Below are positions 47,378 to 58,729 of a stretch of 64,000 bases of DNA, piece after piece. Numbering within the stretch: the stretch's first letter is position 1; each line of letters starts with the position of its first letter. A program made the position numbers and the translations under genes. The notes below the pieces were generated by a model that was given only the letters and a program-made list of their open reading frames with translations, did no database searches and had not been told where the DNA came from. The stretch comes from Anaeramoeba flamelloides (lineage: Eukaryota > Metamonada > Anaeramoebidae), in assembly GCA_027625915.1 (NCBI GenBank), contig JANTQA010000033.1, positions 1,054,001 to 1,118,000 of the forward strand. Reading direction: 5' to 3'.

Positions 47378-49492
47378 ATCTGTTTCTTTATTAATTAGTT
47401 AATTATTATTTGTAACAATAGTAATAGTTCCATAATAGATGTAAAAGAGAAATTTGGTAATAAGTCTAACAATAAATGTTATTATTTTTAAACAAATGAA
47501 CTTTTAATTTTTTTGATTGTTTTTTTTTTGATTAAAATTATTATTTTTGGACGTAATTTATTACCTAACTAGCCTTAAACAAATCTACACTTTAAAATAT
47601 TTGAACTTCTTTTTTCAGATATACTAAAGTTTTTGTATATTTTCCTATTTTTTGTTCCTTTTCTGAGCTGTTTTTGTAAACTACTAAAAATATCTTTTGT
47701 GATTACTTGATTAAATCAATTATAATAAAAATTTAAAATTACTAAAAGTACCGGTAACGGTTTAGGACAGATTAAAAAAAAAATTTGATGATTTTAAACT
47801 CAACTCGGTTTTACTAAAAGAAGCATCATATAAATGATAAATTTATATTTTTTTTGCAGATTCAACTAAACATAAGATTAATTAGAAAAAAGAGAAATAT
47901 TATAATTCAGATTAAAGTTGATACTCGTAAAAGAAATACTCGAATAAACTATATATTTCCCAAAAAAACATAAATATAAAAAAAATTGGAAACATATAAT
48001 TCGAACTTTTGATGCAAAAATTATGATTTTTTTTTCTATAAGTAAAATTGTTGATAATTAATATTTTATAATAGTAAATGTTACTATTTTAAATGAAAGT
48101 ACATTGTATCATTTTTAGTCAAGTTAATTTGGAGTTTCAAATATTTTTTTTTTTTTTGATGAATTGACTCTCTTAATAAAAATAATATAAATAATATAAA
48201 ACAAAAATTAAAAAGAAAAAATAAAAAAATGAAAATAAAAAAAAAATAAAAAATGATCAGATTTAGGAATTGAATATATAATTTGAGAAGAATCTTGAAC
48301 AAAACTCATCATTTTTTTATTCATTTAATTTCAACTTGTACAAGATTTTTATATCGTGTTTGGAGTAGATTTATTTCATATATTATCAAGTTTATTCTTT
48401 GATTTATATTATTCAAATTCTGGTTTATTTATTCTAAAAAGGTTAAAAATGCAAAATAATAGATATCTGTATTTTCTTGTCCCCTTTAACAAGAAAAAAG
48501 TTTATCTATTAAAGAAATAAGTTATAGAAAGATAATATTTATGGAAATTATCTTAAATAGTAAAGATCATCTTGTAGAATATGATGACAGAGATAAAATA
48601 GTCTACTTATGAAATGTATATCTTGTTAATATTGTATAGTTGATATCTAACAGCTAAATTTCAAAAATAGGGGCAGATTTTTCATTATAAAAAATTTTTT
48701 TAATTGTTTTTTTTTTTTGAATAATAATTTATTTTCCTAAAGTTCTTATATATAATAACCAATATAGATTACTATCAATCTGGTGTAATCATTTTAATTT
48801 TGAAAGACAAATGAAAAAAGAAAATAATAATAATAAAAAATTTGTATCTAATTTTGAAATTTTGTTTATATACTAAAATACCACCTTGGATTACATGAAA
48901 AAACTTTACATTTAGATTATTGACACCATCTACCGATGGTTATATTTTTTAGGGGATTTTCTCGAAAAAATTTTTTGTTGGTTTTAATTATCATTTTTTT
49001 TTTAATTTATTTTTTTTTTTAAAAAAAAATTTGTGTATGAAAATCCCTTTTTACCAAAACAATTATTTAGATATTGTCTCAAAATATTTTATATTTTTCT
49101 TAAATCCTTATCATTATTAAATACATTTACAAATATTTTTTTAAAAAAATAATACCAAATAAAGCACAAAATTTTTAATTATCAAGACATTTCTCAATAA
49201 TTCTTCTTTGTTTTTTTTTTCAAAATATAAAATAATTTTTCTAATTTATTAATTTGAGTATTATTAATATGTTCATTTAAATAATTTTTCACTAAAGTAA
49301 GAAAATTATTATGATTTTGTCATTTTATTGGAATTTTTTTATTTGACTATACACTTAATGCATATACTAAATATCAATTCTTAGTCTAGAATAATAAATA
49401 CCGAATTATTTTTAAAAGATTTTTGGATATTCTTTTCATAGAACAATATTTACATAAGAATTTGAATAAACCAATATCATTACAGTAAGTTT

Positions 49493-49680
49493 CACTTTTA
49501 AGGCACAAACTTTCAATGAAATTTAAGCCACAAAAAAATCTCAAATTAAGGCACAAAATTTGGAATTTTGTTTTTTTACAATTTATTTTTACTACAATTT
49601 GAATTTTGTGCTTTAATTTGAGATTTTTTGTGTGCCTTAAATTTCGTTGAAAGATTGTGCCTTAAAAGTGAAACTGACTG
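49493..49680. mobile_element. Mariner-like miniature element, copy 4 of 5
   Basis: CAGTAAGTTTCACTTTTAAG after TA opens it and TTAAAAGTGAAACTGACTG before TA closes it. The long near-palindrome includes TTAAGGCACAAAATTTGG on the left arm. At 188 bp it is one of the better preserved copies. Confidence 0.88.
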
Positions 49681-51104
49681 TATACAAAATCTAAATTATC
49701 TTTTAAAAAAAATTTTTTAAATTTAAATGTGAAAATTTTGAAAAATAATTTTTTTTGGCAGCTAACAACTTATTATATAAAATCTTTCAGAAGTATTTTA
49801 GAGAAATAATTATCTTTCAAATGGTTAATAAATTATTTTAACTATTAAAGAATTATTTGTTCTTTTAAAGTGAAAATGATATTAGTTTTTCGATTTTTCC
49901 GTTAGGTTTTTTTAATTTTTGTAAAAACAGAAAATTAAATAAATTTTTCATTACTTTCTAAAGTTATAAACTGCTGTTATATTTTACCGAATTTAAAGGA
50001 ATTAAGAAATGTCAAAGATTTTACTCTTCTTTTGAATTCTGAAATTTTTTTTTAAGTTTTTTTTTACTTTTTGAAATATAAAGAAGATATATTTAATTTT
50101 CTTTTCATTTCAAAAATTAAAAAAATAAACTCAAAAATACTTGAAGGATACTTTCTTATCGGTTTTCCGGATAAAAATTAAAATCGAGCAAAATCTCTTA
50201 TTTTAGTCTTTTATTTTGAATTCTGGAAAACTTCCATTAAATATTCTTGATTTTTCTGTTTATTTGTGAAGTCTTCTAGGTTTTTTGAGGTTTTCTATTT
50301 TATTTCGAAAATATATTGATTTTCGTTAGGTTTTTTGGAGTTTTATATTTATTTGGAAAAACAAAAGTATACTAAGTTTTTTTTTTCTTTTTGATTTAAA
50401 CAGAAAATTTATTAAAATTTTCTGTTTTTTTCAAAAAATAAAAAAAACCTAATGAAAATTTATATATTCTATAAATAAATACATAAGTACTCAAGAAAAC
50501 CAACACATTCAAGGATACTTGATTATACTTGATGGGCACTCTAAGATACTTTGATTTCGTTTTCCAGAATTTAATTAAACAGAAAATTGATAAGATTTTA
50601 CCTTTATTTCAATCTTGAAACCCGAGGACTAATATTGATCAGTTATTTTTTCTCGGATTTGAGCTTATTTAGTTGAATATAGTGTTTTCATAACTATTAG
50701 TTATCAGATATTCAATTAAAAATCATAGAGTTGGATTTACCTAAAATTTATTGTCACATTTATTTGTAATTTTTTGTTCCCAAAATAAAACCTTTTTTCT
50801 CGACTAGAGACTTTTTAAAAATTTTGTAGAACTATTAATAGCAATAAATATCAAAGCTTCAAGATTTTTAAGTATTGTAATATAGGTTATATTGTGAATA
50901 AAATTTATTATCAAAGGGTTGAATGATGACTAAAGTTGTAGTTTTATCTAACTTGAAATTTCCAATTTTAGTCTTTTCATACTTTAAATCTTTTAAAATA
51001 TAACATGTGGTTTGTTTTATTTTTTTTCTAATATAATATTGTTTTCATTACTTAATATTATACTTAAATTCAAATCTAATTTTATTGTAAAACCATTTGA
51101 GGGT

Positions 51105-51481
51105 TTAAGGTACTATTCTCTACAGTCAGTTCCACTTTTAAGGCACAAACTTTCAAAGAAATTAAAGGCACAATAAAAATCTCAAATTAAGGCACAAAAT
51201 ATAGATTCTAGTAAAATAAGTTGTAAAAAAAAAAAATTCCAAATTTTGTGCCTTAATTTGAGATTTTTTTGTGCCCCAAATTTCGTTGAAAATTTGTGCC
51301 TTAAAAGTGGAACTGGCTGTATTATTTTACTTTGATCAATTTCTAAATAAGGATTCCTTATCTAGAAATAATGGTTAATATTTAAAATAAACAGGATTTT
51401 TCAAATCAAAGTAATTGGCAAAAAATTTTCTCAATCTCTATTAATTTTAGCAAAAAAATTTAATAGAGATTAGCCCCTTAA
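51105..51481 (+). mobile_element. TTAA-bounded miniature element, copy 4 of 6, split by a mariner-like insertion
   Basis: TTAAGGTACTATTCTC at 51105-51120 is the left terminus. The sequence resumes at 51322 with TTATTTTACTTTGATC and runs to AATAGAGATTAGCCCCTTAA at 51481. The inner hairpin is at the right end. The interruption is the mariner-like element 51123-51319, flanked by a TA duplication at the single TA of the terminal CTCTATTA motif. Without the insertion the element would have the usual size. Confidence 0.88.
51123..51319. mobile_element. Mariner-like miniature element, copy 5 of 5, nested
   Basis: CAGTCAGTTCCACTTTTAAG opens it and TTAAAAGTGGAACTGGCTG closes it, at exactly 197 bp like copy 1. 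The flanking TA pairs (51121-51122 and 51320-51321) duplicate a TA of the TTAA element it landed in. This shows the target site directly and dates the insertion as younger than its host element. Confidence 0.92.
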
Positions 51482-51559
51482 ATAAAATCTAAATTCTGAA
51501 TTGAATTGGTTTAATTTTTTTTCGGAATTTTATCATTTTCCTTTTAACATTTTTCTTTT

Positions 51560-51720
51560 TTTTTGATGAAAATTATTTTCTTGAAATTTTACTCTATTTT
51601 TTAGATCAACTTTACAGTTTAGACATACTTTTTAGAATTTTATTCTTTAATAGAATTTGAAGAAATCAATATCATATTTTCTTCTTGTTTATTGTTAATT
51701 TCTTTGAACTTTTTCACTTT
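51560..51720 (-). repeat. Dispersed repeat family R3, inverted remnant
   Basis: It shares a 'tttactctattttttaga' stretch, 'tttttagaatttt.ttctttaatagaa' and a 'gaa..aatcaatatcatattttctt' stretch with about 36990-37150. Only the central part of the repeat is present. Confidence 0.5.
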
Positions 51721-52146
51721 GTAAACTTTCTTGTTAAAAGTGACAGAGCTTTACATATTTATCACGATTTATCCAAAACCGGCCTGGGTTATTTAAACGG
51801 CATTTATCTAATTAATATTTAAATAGGTGTTTTTAGATAGTTTGGACGCTTTAATTAATCAAATAAGAAAAAAAAATATTTTTTTGAAGGTGTAATTCTT
51901 GAATAAAAGGCAGATATATTTTTTTAGATATTCCTTAAAAAAAAACAGTTTGTGTGTTAATATTGATCTTTTTTGGAAGATTATTTGTTTTTGAGTGACA
52001 CTTATTTTGATTCATTAATACTTTTTATGTCATTAGATAGAGTATGTTTAAAAGTGGGGGAGCATTAATAAATGATAACAAAAAATAATAAATTATCTCA
52101 TATAACTAATTTTATTTAATTAAAATCTGTTTTTTTTTATACTAAA

Positions 52147-52755
52147 TACTTGAAACATTATATTACATAATCTTTGAAATTTCAGAAAATTGTATAAATT
52201 TTTGTTAATACTAATAAAGTCAAATAAATTTAACAAATGTTTTGGATCAATTGCCATTTTGTAAATTCATATTTTGACTTTTAAAACGGCTCTTCAAGAA
52301 AGAATCTGTTCAAGGAAAACCAATTTTACAAAGTTTATTTGCATTTAAACCAATAAAATACTTTCTTTAAAGTTTGTGTAAAAAAATTTGAAAAATGGAA
52401 AATGAAGTAAAAAATTTGAAGAAATTTATTTTAAATTTATCAGTATATAAAATGTCAATTTTTTTTTATCTTCAAGAATTAAATCTTTGTGATTATTTTT
52501 CTTACATTTACTGCTAAATTCAAATAAATTTATTAAAAGTTTTAGTTCAATTACAGATTTTGTAATTGCATATCTTAACTTATAAAACAACTCAAGAGAA
52601 AGATATTTTTGAAGTACAACCAATTTTACAAATATTTTTTAACACTTAAAAGAATAAAATGCTTTCTTTAAAGTTCGTATAAAAACATTTGAAAAAGGGA
52701 AAATGAAGTAAAAATTTTCAAATATTTATTGGAATTTATCAGTATTAAAATATTA
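52147..52755. repeat. Tandem duplication, two ~300-bp units
   Basis: Unit 1 (about 52147-52450) and unit 2 (about 52451-52755) align head to tail. Shared landmarks are 'aaccaattttacaaa', 'caataaaatactttctttaa', an 'aaagttygtrtaaaaa.atttgaaaaa' stretch, 'ggaaaatgaagtaaaaa' and 'atttatcagtat.aaaa'. No frame is conserved between units, so this is a non-coding duplication that has diverged. Confidence 0.7.
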
Positions 52756-53475
52756 TTAAATATTCAAATTTATTTCTTCAAATAGGTATCAGTAATTACA
52801 AAAAATAAGTTTTTAAAGAAATAAAATTTTTTATTATAGATTACTTTTTGATTTTTAAATACAAAAATTTTAACAAACTAGACATCTGATCTTTTGACTG
52901 AAAATTAATTGAGAAAAATGAAGTCTTTTGCAAAAAATAATAAATTCCAATCACTAAAGGGTGTAAACAAATTTTTTATGGGGTTTAATTGAAATTTTAT
53001 CACAATAAGTTCTCTGTTACCTTTTGGGTAAAAAAATAAAGAAGACTTTCGAAGAACTTTATAATAAGAATAAATAATATTTAACTCAACCGAAACCCGA
53101 AATTATGTGTATTTCAATTTCCTTAAAAACCGTATTAACAAAACTAATAATACAAAAATTACACTTCCCAAATTTGTTGATTATTTTTTAATCCTTGTGC
53201 AAAAAAGTTACATTTTTTAAAGGTTAAAAAGTCTACTCGTTTACTCAATTTATCAGACTTTGGTACAGGAAATTCAACATAATTTAAATCCTATTTTCTT
53301 AACAAATAAAAGACTTTAATTCACCACAACAGTTTTCAAGTAAACTACATTCTCTTTCCAAAAAAAAATTGGAAATGAGATATTCATTTTCAACATTTTT
53401 TTTATCACAAAAACTTTGCAAAAGCAAACTCAACAAAAAACCAAAAAAAGCCACTTTAATTTTTTTGAACACTTT

Positions 53476-54303
53476 ATGAAAACATCTGTCCTCGCAAATT
53501 CAATTATTTTGCAAATATCTTTACTGTTTCTCAGTCTCTATTCCTTGTTCCGTTTAGTCAAACTTTATCGCTCGAAAATCTACCGCTCTTATCAAAACCT
53601 TTTTTATTGGTGTGTCTTTCTCGGGTGCTTGGGCCTCTGTGTGAATGAGTTTTGGTTGTCACTACGATATTATGATGGCATGGATTTGAAGTTGTATTAC
53701 ACGATCGCCATTCCTTTTAATTTCATCATTTTGTATTCCTATCTCTTAATGATCCCCGTGCAGGCGGAATTATATTATTTGTGTAAAGAAGCAAAGACCG
53801 GGAAACATTATGACAAGAACAAGATCGTCCGCAACCTGCACATTTTAATCACAATCATGACAATGACTAATATGGTTGTACATTTTGTTTTTTATACCGT
53901 GGAGGTGAAAAAATACTACATTATTGATCCCTGCCTAATGCTACTCGCCACCGTTGTTACAATTGGGTTTTGGCTCTACTATGGAATCCAGCTGACACGC
54001 ATCGTGAAAAACGTCGCAGGCGAGGCCATGTGGAACCAGACCCGTAAGCTTTTCATCGTCGAAATCATTTGGTCAGCAATGTACATCACAACAGTGGTCA
54101 TTGTCTTTCTCAGCAATTCAAAGTCTCGTTTCCACCCCGAAGCGAAATACAGCTGGGGAGAATTAGTCTTCATCTATATCCAAAAGGTTATCCCTTCGCT
54201 ATTAATCATGGTTGTCGTTTTTGAAACGCCAAAAACTATCAAACCAAAAAATCTGTTGTTGGTCAATTTGAATACCACCTCTTCAGACAACGACGAATAT
54301 TAA
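53476..54303 (+). CDS. Seven-transmembrane protein, TOM1/THH1/GPR137-like
   Basis: An intronless frame of 275 residues, ATG at 53476, TAA at the end. The frame is open for 20 codons further upstream but without an ATG, so I take this start. Seven hydrophobic segments lie near residues 8-30, 42-63, 75-97, 120-143, 150-173, 190-213 and 229-250. Loops are short and the tail is acidic. A charged loop (LCKEAKTGKHYDKNKIVRN) follows TM3, and ETPK follows TM7. Topology, length and the 'AE.Y' end of TM3 recall the THH1/TOM1/TOM3 and GPR137 group of vacuolar or lysosomal 7TM proteins. The match is by pattern only, and another GPCR-like family is possible. Codons are far G+C-richer than the flanks. Whether it couples to the G-alpha of this window cannot be told. 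Confidence 0.8.
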   Translation: MKTSVLANSIILQISLLFLSLYSLFRLVKLYRSKIYRSYQNLFYWCVFLGCLGLCVNEFWLSLRYYDGMDLKLYYTIAIPFNFIILYSYLLMIPVQAELYYLCKEAKTGKHYDKNKIVRNLHILITIMTMTNMVVHFVFYTVEVKKYYIIDPCLMLLATVVTIGFWLYYGIQLTRIVKNVAGEAMWNQTRKLFIVEIIWSAMYITTVVIVFLSNSKSRFHPEAKYSWGELVFIYIQKVIPSLLIMVVVFETPKTIKPKNLLLVNLNTTSSDNDEY

Positions 54304-54513
54304 ATTAATTATTGTTAAGTTTTATTTCATATTCCATATTTTGTACTTCGTGTTTCATTTTTCAGAGTTCGTTTATTCATTTCGACTTGATGTAAATTTC
54401 CAATGAAAATTTTCACATAATCTCTTTTTCATTCAGAAGGTGACATTTTCAGAAAGAAAATTGAACAAACTCTGTGTGTTTTGTACAATATTCTTCTTGC
54501 TGGTATTTGAAAT

Positions 54514-54691
54514 TTAAGGGACTAGTCACTGTTATTTTTTTTTTTGACCAATTTCTAAAAAAGGATTCCTTTTCTAAAAATAAGTTTACTATTTAAAATA
54601 AACAAGGTTTTTCAAATCTAATTAATTGGCAAAAATTTTCCAATCTCTATTAAATTTGAGTAAAAAAATTTAATAGAGATTAGTCCCTTAA
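54514..54691 (+). mobile_element. TTAA-bounded miniature element, copy 5 of 6
   Basis: TTAAGGGACTAGTCACTGTT opens it and AATAGAGATTAGTCCCTTAA closes it. The inner hairpin is at the right end. It lies about 210 bp downstream of the 7TM gene's stop codon. Length 178 bp, equal to copies 1 and 2. Confidence 0.88.
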
Positions 54692-54819
54692 CCGATGAGA
54701 ATTTTTTTAATGATTATCTTTTTTTTTTTAATTTGGAAAACTTGTCTTTAATTTGAGGGTTATTAGTTCATCCAATAGACCAATATAAACAATCATAAAA
54801 AAGGCAATGAAAAAATAAA

Positions 54820-54960
54820 TAGAGAATACAAATTACAATCTATCTCCTTGAATGCTCTTGGTAGAAAAAGAGAAACAAAAAAAGGGTTAAAATTTTTTCC
54901 CATTAATTATTCAGTAATCATAAAAACAAATTTTCAATTTTTAGATCAGAACCATTTTCG
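54820..54960 (+). repeat. Dispersed repeat family R5, copy 3
   Basis: Contains 'acaaattacaatctatctcc', 'ttgaa.gctcttggtagaaa', 'gggttaaaattttttcccat' and 'ttttcaatttttagatcaga', related to about 35330-35410 and 12780-12880. Confidence 0.4.
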
Positions 54961-56022
54961 TAAAAGCCCATCAAAAGGTATATAAATCAAAATTAACACA
55001 AAAAGCGCAAGAAAATATCACAAAAAGGTACAAAAATGATTGTCATAAATGTAGTTTTTTTTTAAGTAAATCAAACAATTGACAAGGGTAAAATGATAAA
55101 TAAAAATTGTTTATATTTTTGACTAATTTCTAAAACAAAGGTTTCTGATCTTTAAATTTCAAATTTAAATTTTTCCTCTGTTGTTGTTCATTAATTAATC
55201 AATAATTACCAATAATTGGGTGAACAAACTTTATTGTTTTGGGTTTTTTTTCTTTTTTGAAATTAAAATTTTTTGTTTGTTTCAAAGAAAAATAGAAAAA
55301 AAAATGAATTGACATTGATTAAAATTTTCCATTCAGTTTTCGACTGTTGAAACCATTTGTTATTTTTGTTAAGAGTCAAAATTTTAAGTGAGTTTATTCG
55401 CACTGATAAGTTGATTAGTAAAGTAAGAACTTTTTTTTTTTTTTAAGTCAACTAAAGTTATTATATCATTTTACCTTTTTAACGTATATTCATTAGATAA
55501 TGATTCCTCTAATATTTGAAATTTTTCAAAACAAAAAGTAATATTTAAAGAGATGTGTTGTTATAGCAGTTATTTATTATGAATTTTGGGGATTTTAATA
55601 ATTATATCCATTTGAAAATTTTATTTCTTTTGATTTATTTTATTTGTCAAGAATTAATTTTGTTTTTAGGAAAATATTTTATTTTGATAAAATAAATTTA
55701 AAAATCTAATTTTAGTTAAATAAAACCTCAAAATGATTTGGATGAGTTGAAATGAGCTTAGTAAATAAACATTAATTATTTCATATATCAAAGAATAAAA
55801 ATTATTTTATTTTTATTTTTTGGGATTTTTAACTTAAATTCTTATTTCAATAAAACCAATTTTAAATAATATTTTGAAGAACTGATAGATATGGCTTATT
55901 TATCCTTATCATTCTAATATTAAAAATGTTCCAAAGTTACCATTTATTTTTCTCAATATCAAATATTGATGTTGATAATGATTTTTTAAAAGTATAATAT
56001 GATGAAAATAAGGATAATATTG

Positions 56023-56023
<1 letters not shown>

Positions 56024-56053
<30 letters not shown>
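56024..56053. repeat. (AT)n microsatellite abutting a TTAA element
   Basis: About 30 bases of AT dinucleotides that end one base before the TTAA of the element at 56055. Confidence 0.9.
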
Positions 56054-56054
<1 letters not shown>

Positions 56055-56058
<4 letters not shown>

Positions 56059-56230
56059 GGGACTAATCTCTATTAAATTTTTTTACCTCAATTTAATAGA
56101 GATTGAAAATTTTTTTACAATTACTTAGATTTGAAAGAATTTGTTTATTTTCAATATTAAACTTATTTCTGGATAAGGAATCCATATTTATAAAAACGTC
56201 AATAAAAAATAATAGAGACTAGTCCCTTAA
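56055..56230 (-). mobile_element. TTAA-bounded miniature element, copy 6 of 6
   Basis: TTAAGGGACTAATCTCTATT opens it and GAGACTAGTCCCTTAA closes it. The inner hairpin is at the left end, so the orientation matches copy 3. The TTAA boundaries are intact on both sides. Confidence 0.9.
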
Positions 56231-56421
56231 GTGAATTTTCAAGGATTTTTACTGATATTCAAAAAATACACTTTTAGAACCGAAAATAACTCTAAAAATT
56301 GAAAATTAGTTGAGAAAAGAAAAAATAAATAAATAAAAAAAAATTTTTTTTTGAACATTTTAGAATTTTTATTTTCCGAATAATTCATTTATGAAAGAAA
56401 TTTGATATGAGCTTTATTATC

Positions 56422-56512
56422 ACTGTCAAATCTAAAACCCAGAAATTTTCATAAACCTGGTAATTCCATTTTTCCGATCAATTAAAAATTTCCGGGTTTT
56501 GGATTTGACTGT
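56422..56512. mobile_element. 91-bp palindromic mini-element
   Basis: ACTGTCAAATCTAAAACCCA on the left pairs with TGGGTT-like TCCGGGTTTTGGATTTGACT on the right, and the pairing extends into AAATTTT. The outermost bases resemble ACAGTC termini of mariner-like elements. I found no second copy in the window, so it could also be a structured regulatory hairpin. Confidence 0.6.
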
Positions 56513-56574
56513 CGTCATCAAATTCAACTTTTACAAAAATCAATATCAACATCAAAATTTTATATCAAAAAAAT

Positions 56575-56598
56575 TTCATGGTAGCCTTGGAACAGCTG
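56575..56598 (-). mobile_element. Solitary terminus of the 0.5-kb mariner-like family
   Basis: Reading AATTTCATGGTAGCCTTGGA and then ACAGCTG before TA, this matches the right end of the 39356-39891 element. I did not find the other terminus at the expected distance. A TTAA element and other sequence occupy that space. Confidence 0.5.
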
Positions 56599-57668
56599 TA
56601 TTTTATCTAATAAAATCAAATATATAATTTTCCTACAATTAAGTTGATTATTAAAGAATTTCCAAAAAAATCAAATTTGGCCCATTGAATTAGAGACTTT
56701 ATCTGGTAAGATCTAGAATAACTAGTTAAATTTCAAAACTTTTAAAAATTTTAAATTTCTCAGAATCAAATTCCTACTTGGAATTAAGGGGTGTTTTCAA
56801 AGCCATTCTCTTTCTACGACATGTGTTATCTCGTTTCCAATAAAAAACCTTTGAAAAAATCAATACCTATTAAAAATGGTTGGGTTCTGGTTTGTATTAC
56901 AAAAAGACTATAAAAAATTCGATCATGAAGAATTTCAAATTCCTAAAATTTCTATTTTTAATAGTTATTCTAGATCTCAATAGATAAATTCTATAATTCA
57001 ATAACATTTTGACCACAAAGTTCCCTCACAATGGCTTTATTTTAGATAGTCATGAATAGACAAGACAATTCATAATTTCTATGATTTGTCCTACAAAATA
57101 ATCGAAATACAAAATTCAATTTTCATTAATATTTAGCACAGATTCCAAAGTGCGAACTTTTAATTTCTGTAGCGATCGATAATAAACGAGAAAATAACAT
57201 TTGCTGTTGGGAACTACTTTGACTAATTTTCCAATTCCAAAAATTCAAAGTAGCTCCTATTTTGAGGTTGTTGAATTCTTAAACAAATTCTTTTTTTGAT
57301 TTAGTGTTTTGTTTATGTAAAAAGATACTAAGGATCGTCTAAAAACAAAAAGAGAAAATTGATTTGTATTTAAAAAAAAACAGAAAACATTGAAAAAATG
57401 TTTATTTGTAACACAACACCAATAAAAAAGCGAGAATGAAATAAAAAAGATTATAAAGAAAGAAGTAAAAAACATTGTAAGAAATTAGTAAAAAACCATT
57501 GGTTCATTTTTGGATATTATCAAAAGCAAACAAGGAATTTTTACCGTTTCTTTTTTTCTTTGGAGAAAAATCAAATCAAAATTGAAGATCCAAACGAATG
57601 TCTTTTTTTTCTTTTTTCTTTTTTCTTTTTTTTTTTTTTTTTTCTTTTTTATCTGTTTCTCTTTTTGT

Positions 57669-58265
57669 TTAGTTCTCAATTAAATTTTTAATTCTTTTAA
57701 TTTCAGATGTGTATTTAACCAAACCTTCTTCTCGTTCTTTAAGTTCTTTGTATCTTTTGTTGAGTTCTACTCTTTCTTTCATAATTTTCTTTGTTTTTTT
57801 TTTTTCATGTGAAAAAAATTTTTTTTTTTTTCGTAATTCGATCTCAAGTTCCTTACAGTTTTGAATTTTTCTTTTTGAACTTCTCTTACGGTGGTGTTTG
57901 TGAGTGTGTTTGTGGGTGTGTTTATGTTTCGATTTAGATTTAGTTTTGGCCGATGAACTGTGTTTTTTTTCATTCTTAGGTTTATTTCCTTGCTTGTGTT
58001 TTTTTCCATGATGGTGTTTATGTGAACTTTTGTGGCTGTGTTTATGTTTAGACTTATGTTTACTTTTGACCGAAGAACTGTGTTTTTTTTCATGCTTGTG
58101 TTTTTTTCCATGACGATGCTTAGATTTATGATTGTGCTTGTTCTTGGTTTTGTGTTTGGATTTGTGTTTCTTTTTTTCAGGTTTTTTTTCGTCCACAGAA
58201 GTTGACGAAGAATTTGAAACATCTTTGTCACTCTCACTCTCGCTCTTGCTACTACTTGAACTCAT
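57669..58265 (-). CDS. His/Lys/Ser-rich repeat protein with C-terminal coiled coil
   Basis: An ATG-to-TAA frame of 198 residues. I do not recognise a family. Residues 1-27 are Ser/Glu/Asp-rich and phosphorylatable in appearance. From 30 to 130 the sequence is almost entirely His, Lys and Ser. It includes two tandem units of about 35-40 residues, each starting HGKKHK and containing EKKHSSS and SKHKH (about 52-85 and 86-125). Residues 130-198 are predicted helical and coiled (KERVELNKRYKELKEREEGL). Such SR/HK-rich tails occur in nuclear-speckle and splicing-associated proteins, where His runs direct speckle localisation. That is a compositional inference only. A shifted frame across the same DNA (57779-58237) is a shadow. 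No introns. Confidence 0.7.
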   Translation of the reverse strand: MSSSSSKSESESDKDVSNSSSTSVDEKKPEKKKHKSKHKTKNKHNHKSKHRHGKKHKHEKKHSSSVKSKHKSKHKHSHKSSHKHHHGKKHKQGNKPKNEKKHSSSAKTKSKSKHKHTHKHTHKHHRKRSSKRKIQNCKELEIELRKKKKFFSHEKKKTKKIMKERVELNKRYKELKEREEGLVKYTSEIKRIKNLIEN

Positions 58266-58729
58266 TCGATTTTGTTTTGATTTTAAATGGTATTTTCGGT
58301 GGTTTATTTGGAATGAAAATAGTGCAAGAAAAGAAAAAATGGAAAAATTGATAGCTGAAAATTTTTTTGTTATTCCATTCAGAAAATAGAAGAAAACTTT
58401 GAAAAAAAACCTTTCACAGATTCGGAAAAAAGACTACTAAAAGGTTTGGTGAACACTTGGAAAAAAGTGGTTCTTTCGTTTCTTTGAAAGAATCTGTTAT
58501 TTAAAAAAAAGATTCTATTTTAAGGGGGTTAATACCTTTTACTAATTAAAAGATACTCAGTTTCTCCAAAACAAAACCCCAAAATTCTTTCTTTAACTTA
58601 ACAGACGAATGTTTCAATAAATGGGGAAGTGAAAAAAAAGTCTTTCATTCGAATTTCGTACTTTATTATTTTTTCTAATTTCCCATAACCAACAACCAAT
58701 ATAATATTAAGCATTCAGTCATCTACAAC

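Larger units (their letters stand above)
47378..53475. other. Intergenic, 6.1 kb of repeats and A/T-rich DNA
   Basis: It contains a mariner-like miniature element (49493-49680), the nested pair at 51105-51481, an R3 remnant (about 51560-51720) and a tandem duplication of about 300-bp units (about 52147-52755). No supported gene. Frames on the minus strand near 48084-48302 and 52426-52623 are Lys/Phe/Leu-rich noise. Confidence 0.6.
54304..57668. other. Intergenic, several small elements
   Basis: It contains two TTAA elements (54514-54691, 56055-56230), a (TA)n tract (56024-56053), a 91-bp palindrome (56422-56512), an isolated mariner-like terminus (about 56575-56598) and an R5 remnant (about 54820-54960). 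A minus-strand frame of about 50 codons near 57130-57275 has balanced composition but no start or splice signals that I trust. Confidence 0.6.

Noticed and set aside
57130-57475. Minus-strand open frames of 50-72 codons
   Set aside because: Two overlapping frames are open with no preferred one; no clear start, donor or acceptor.
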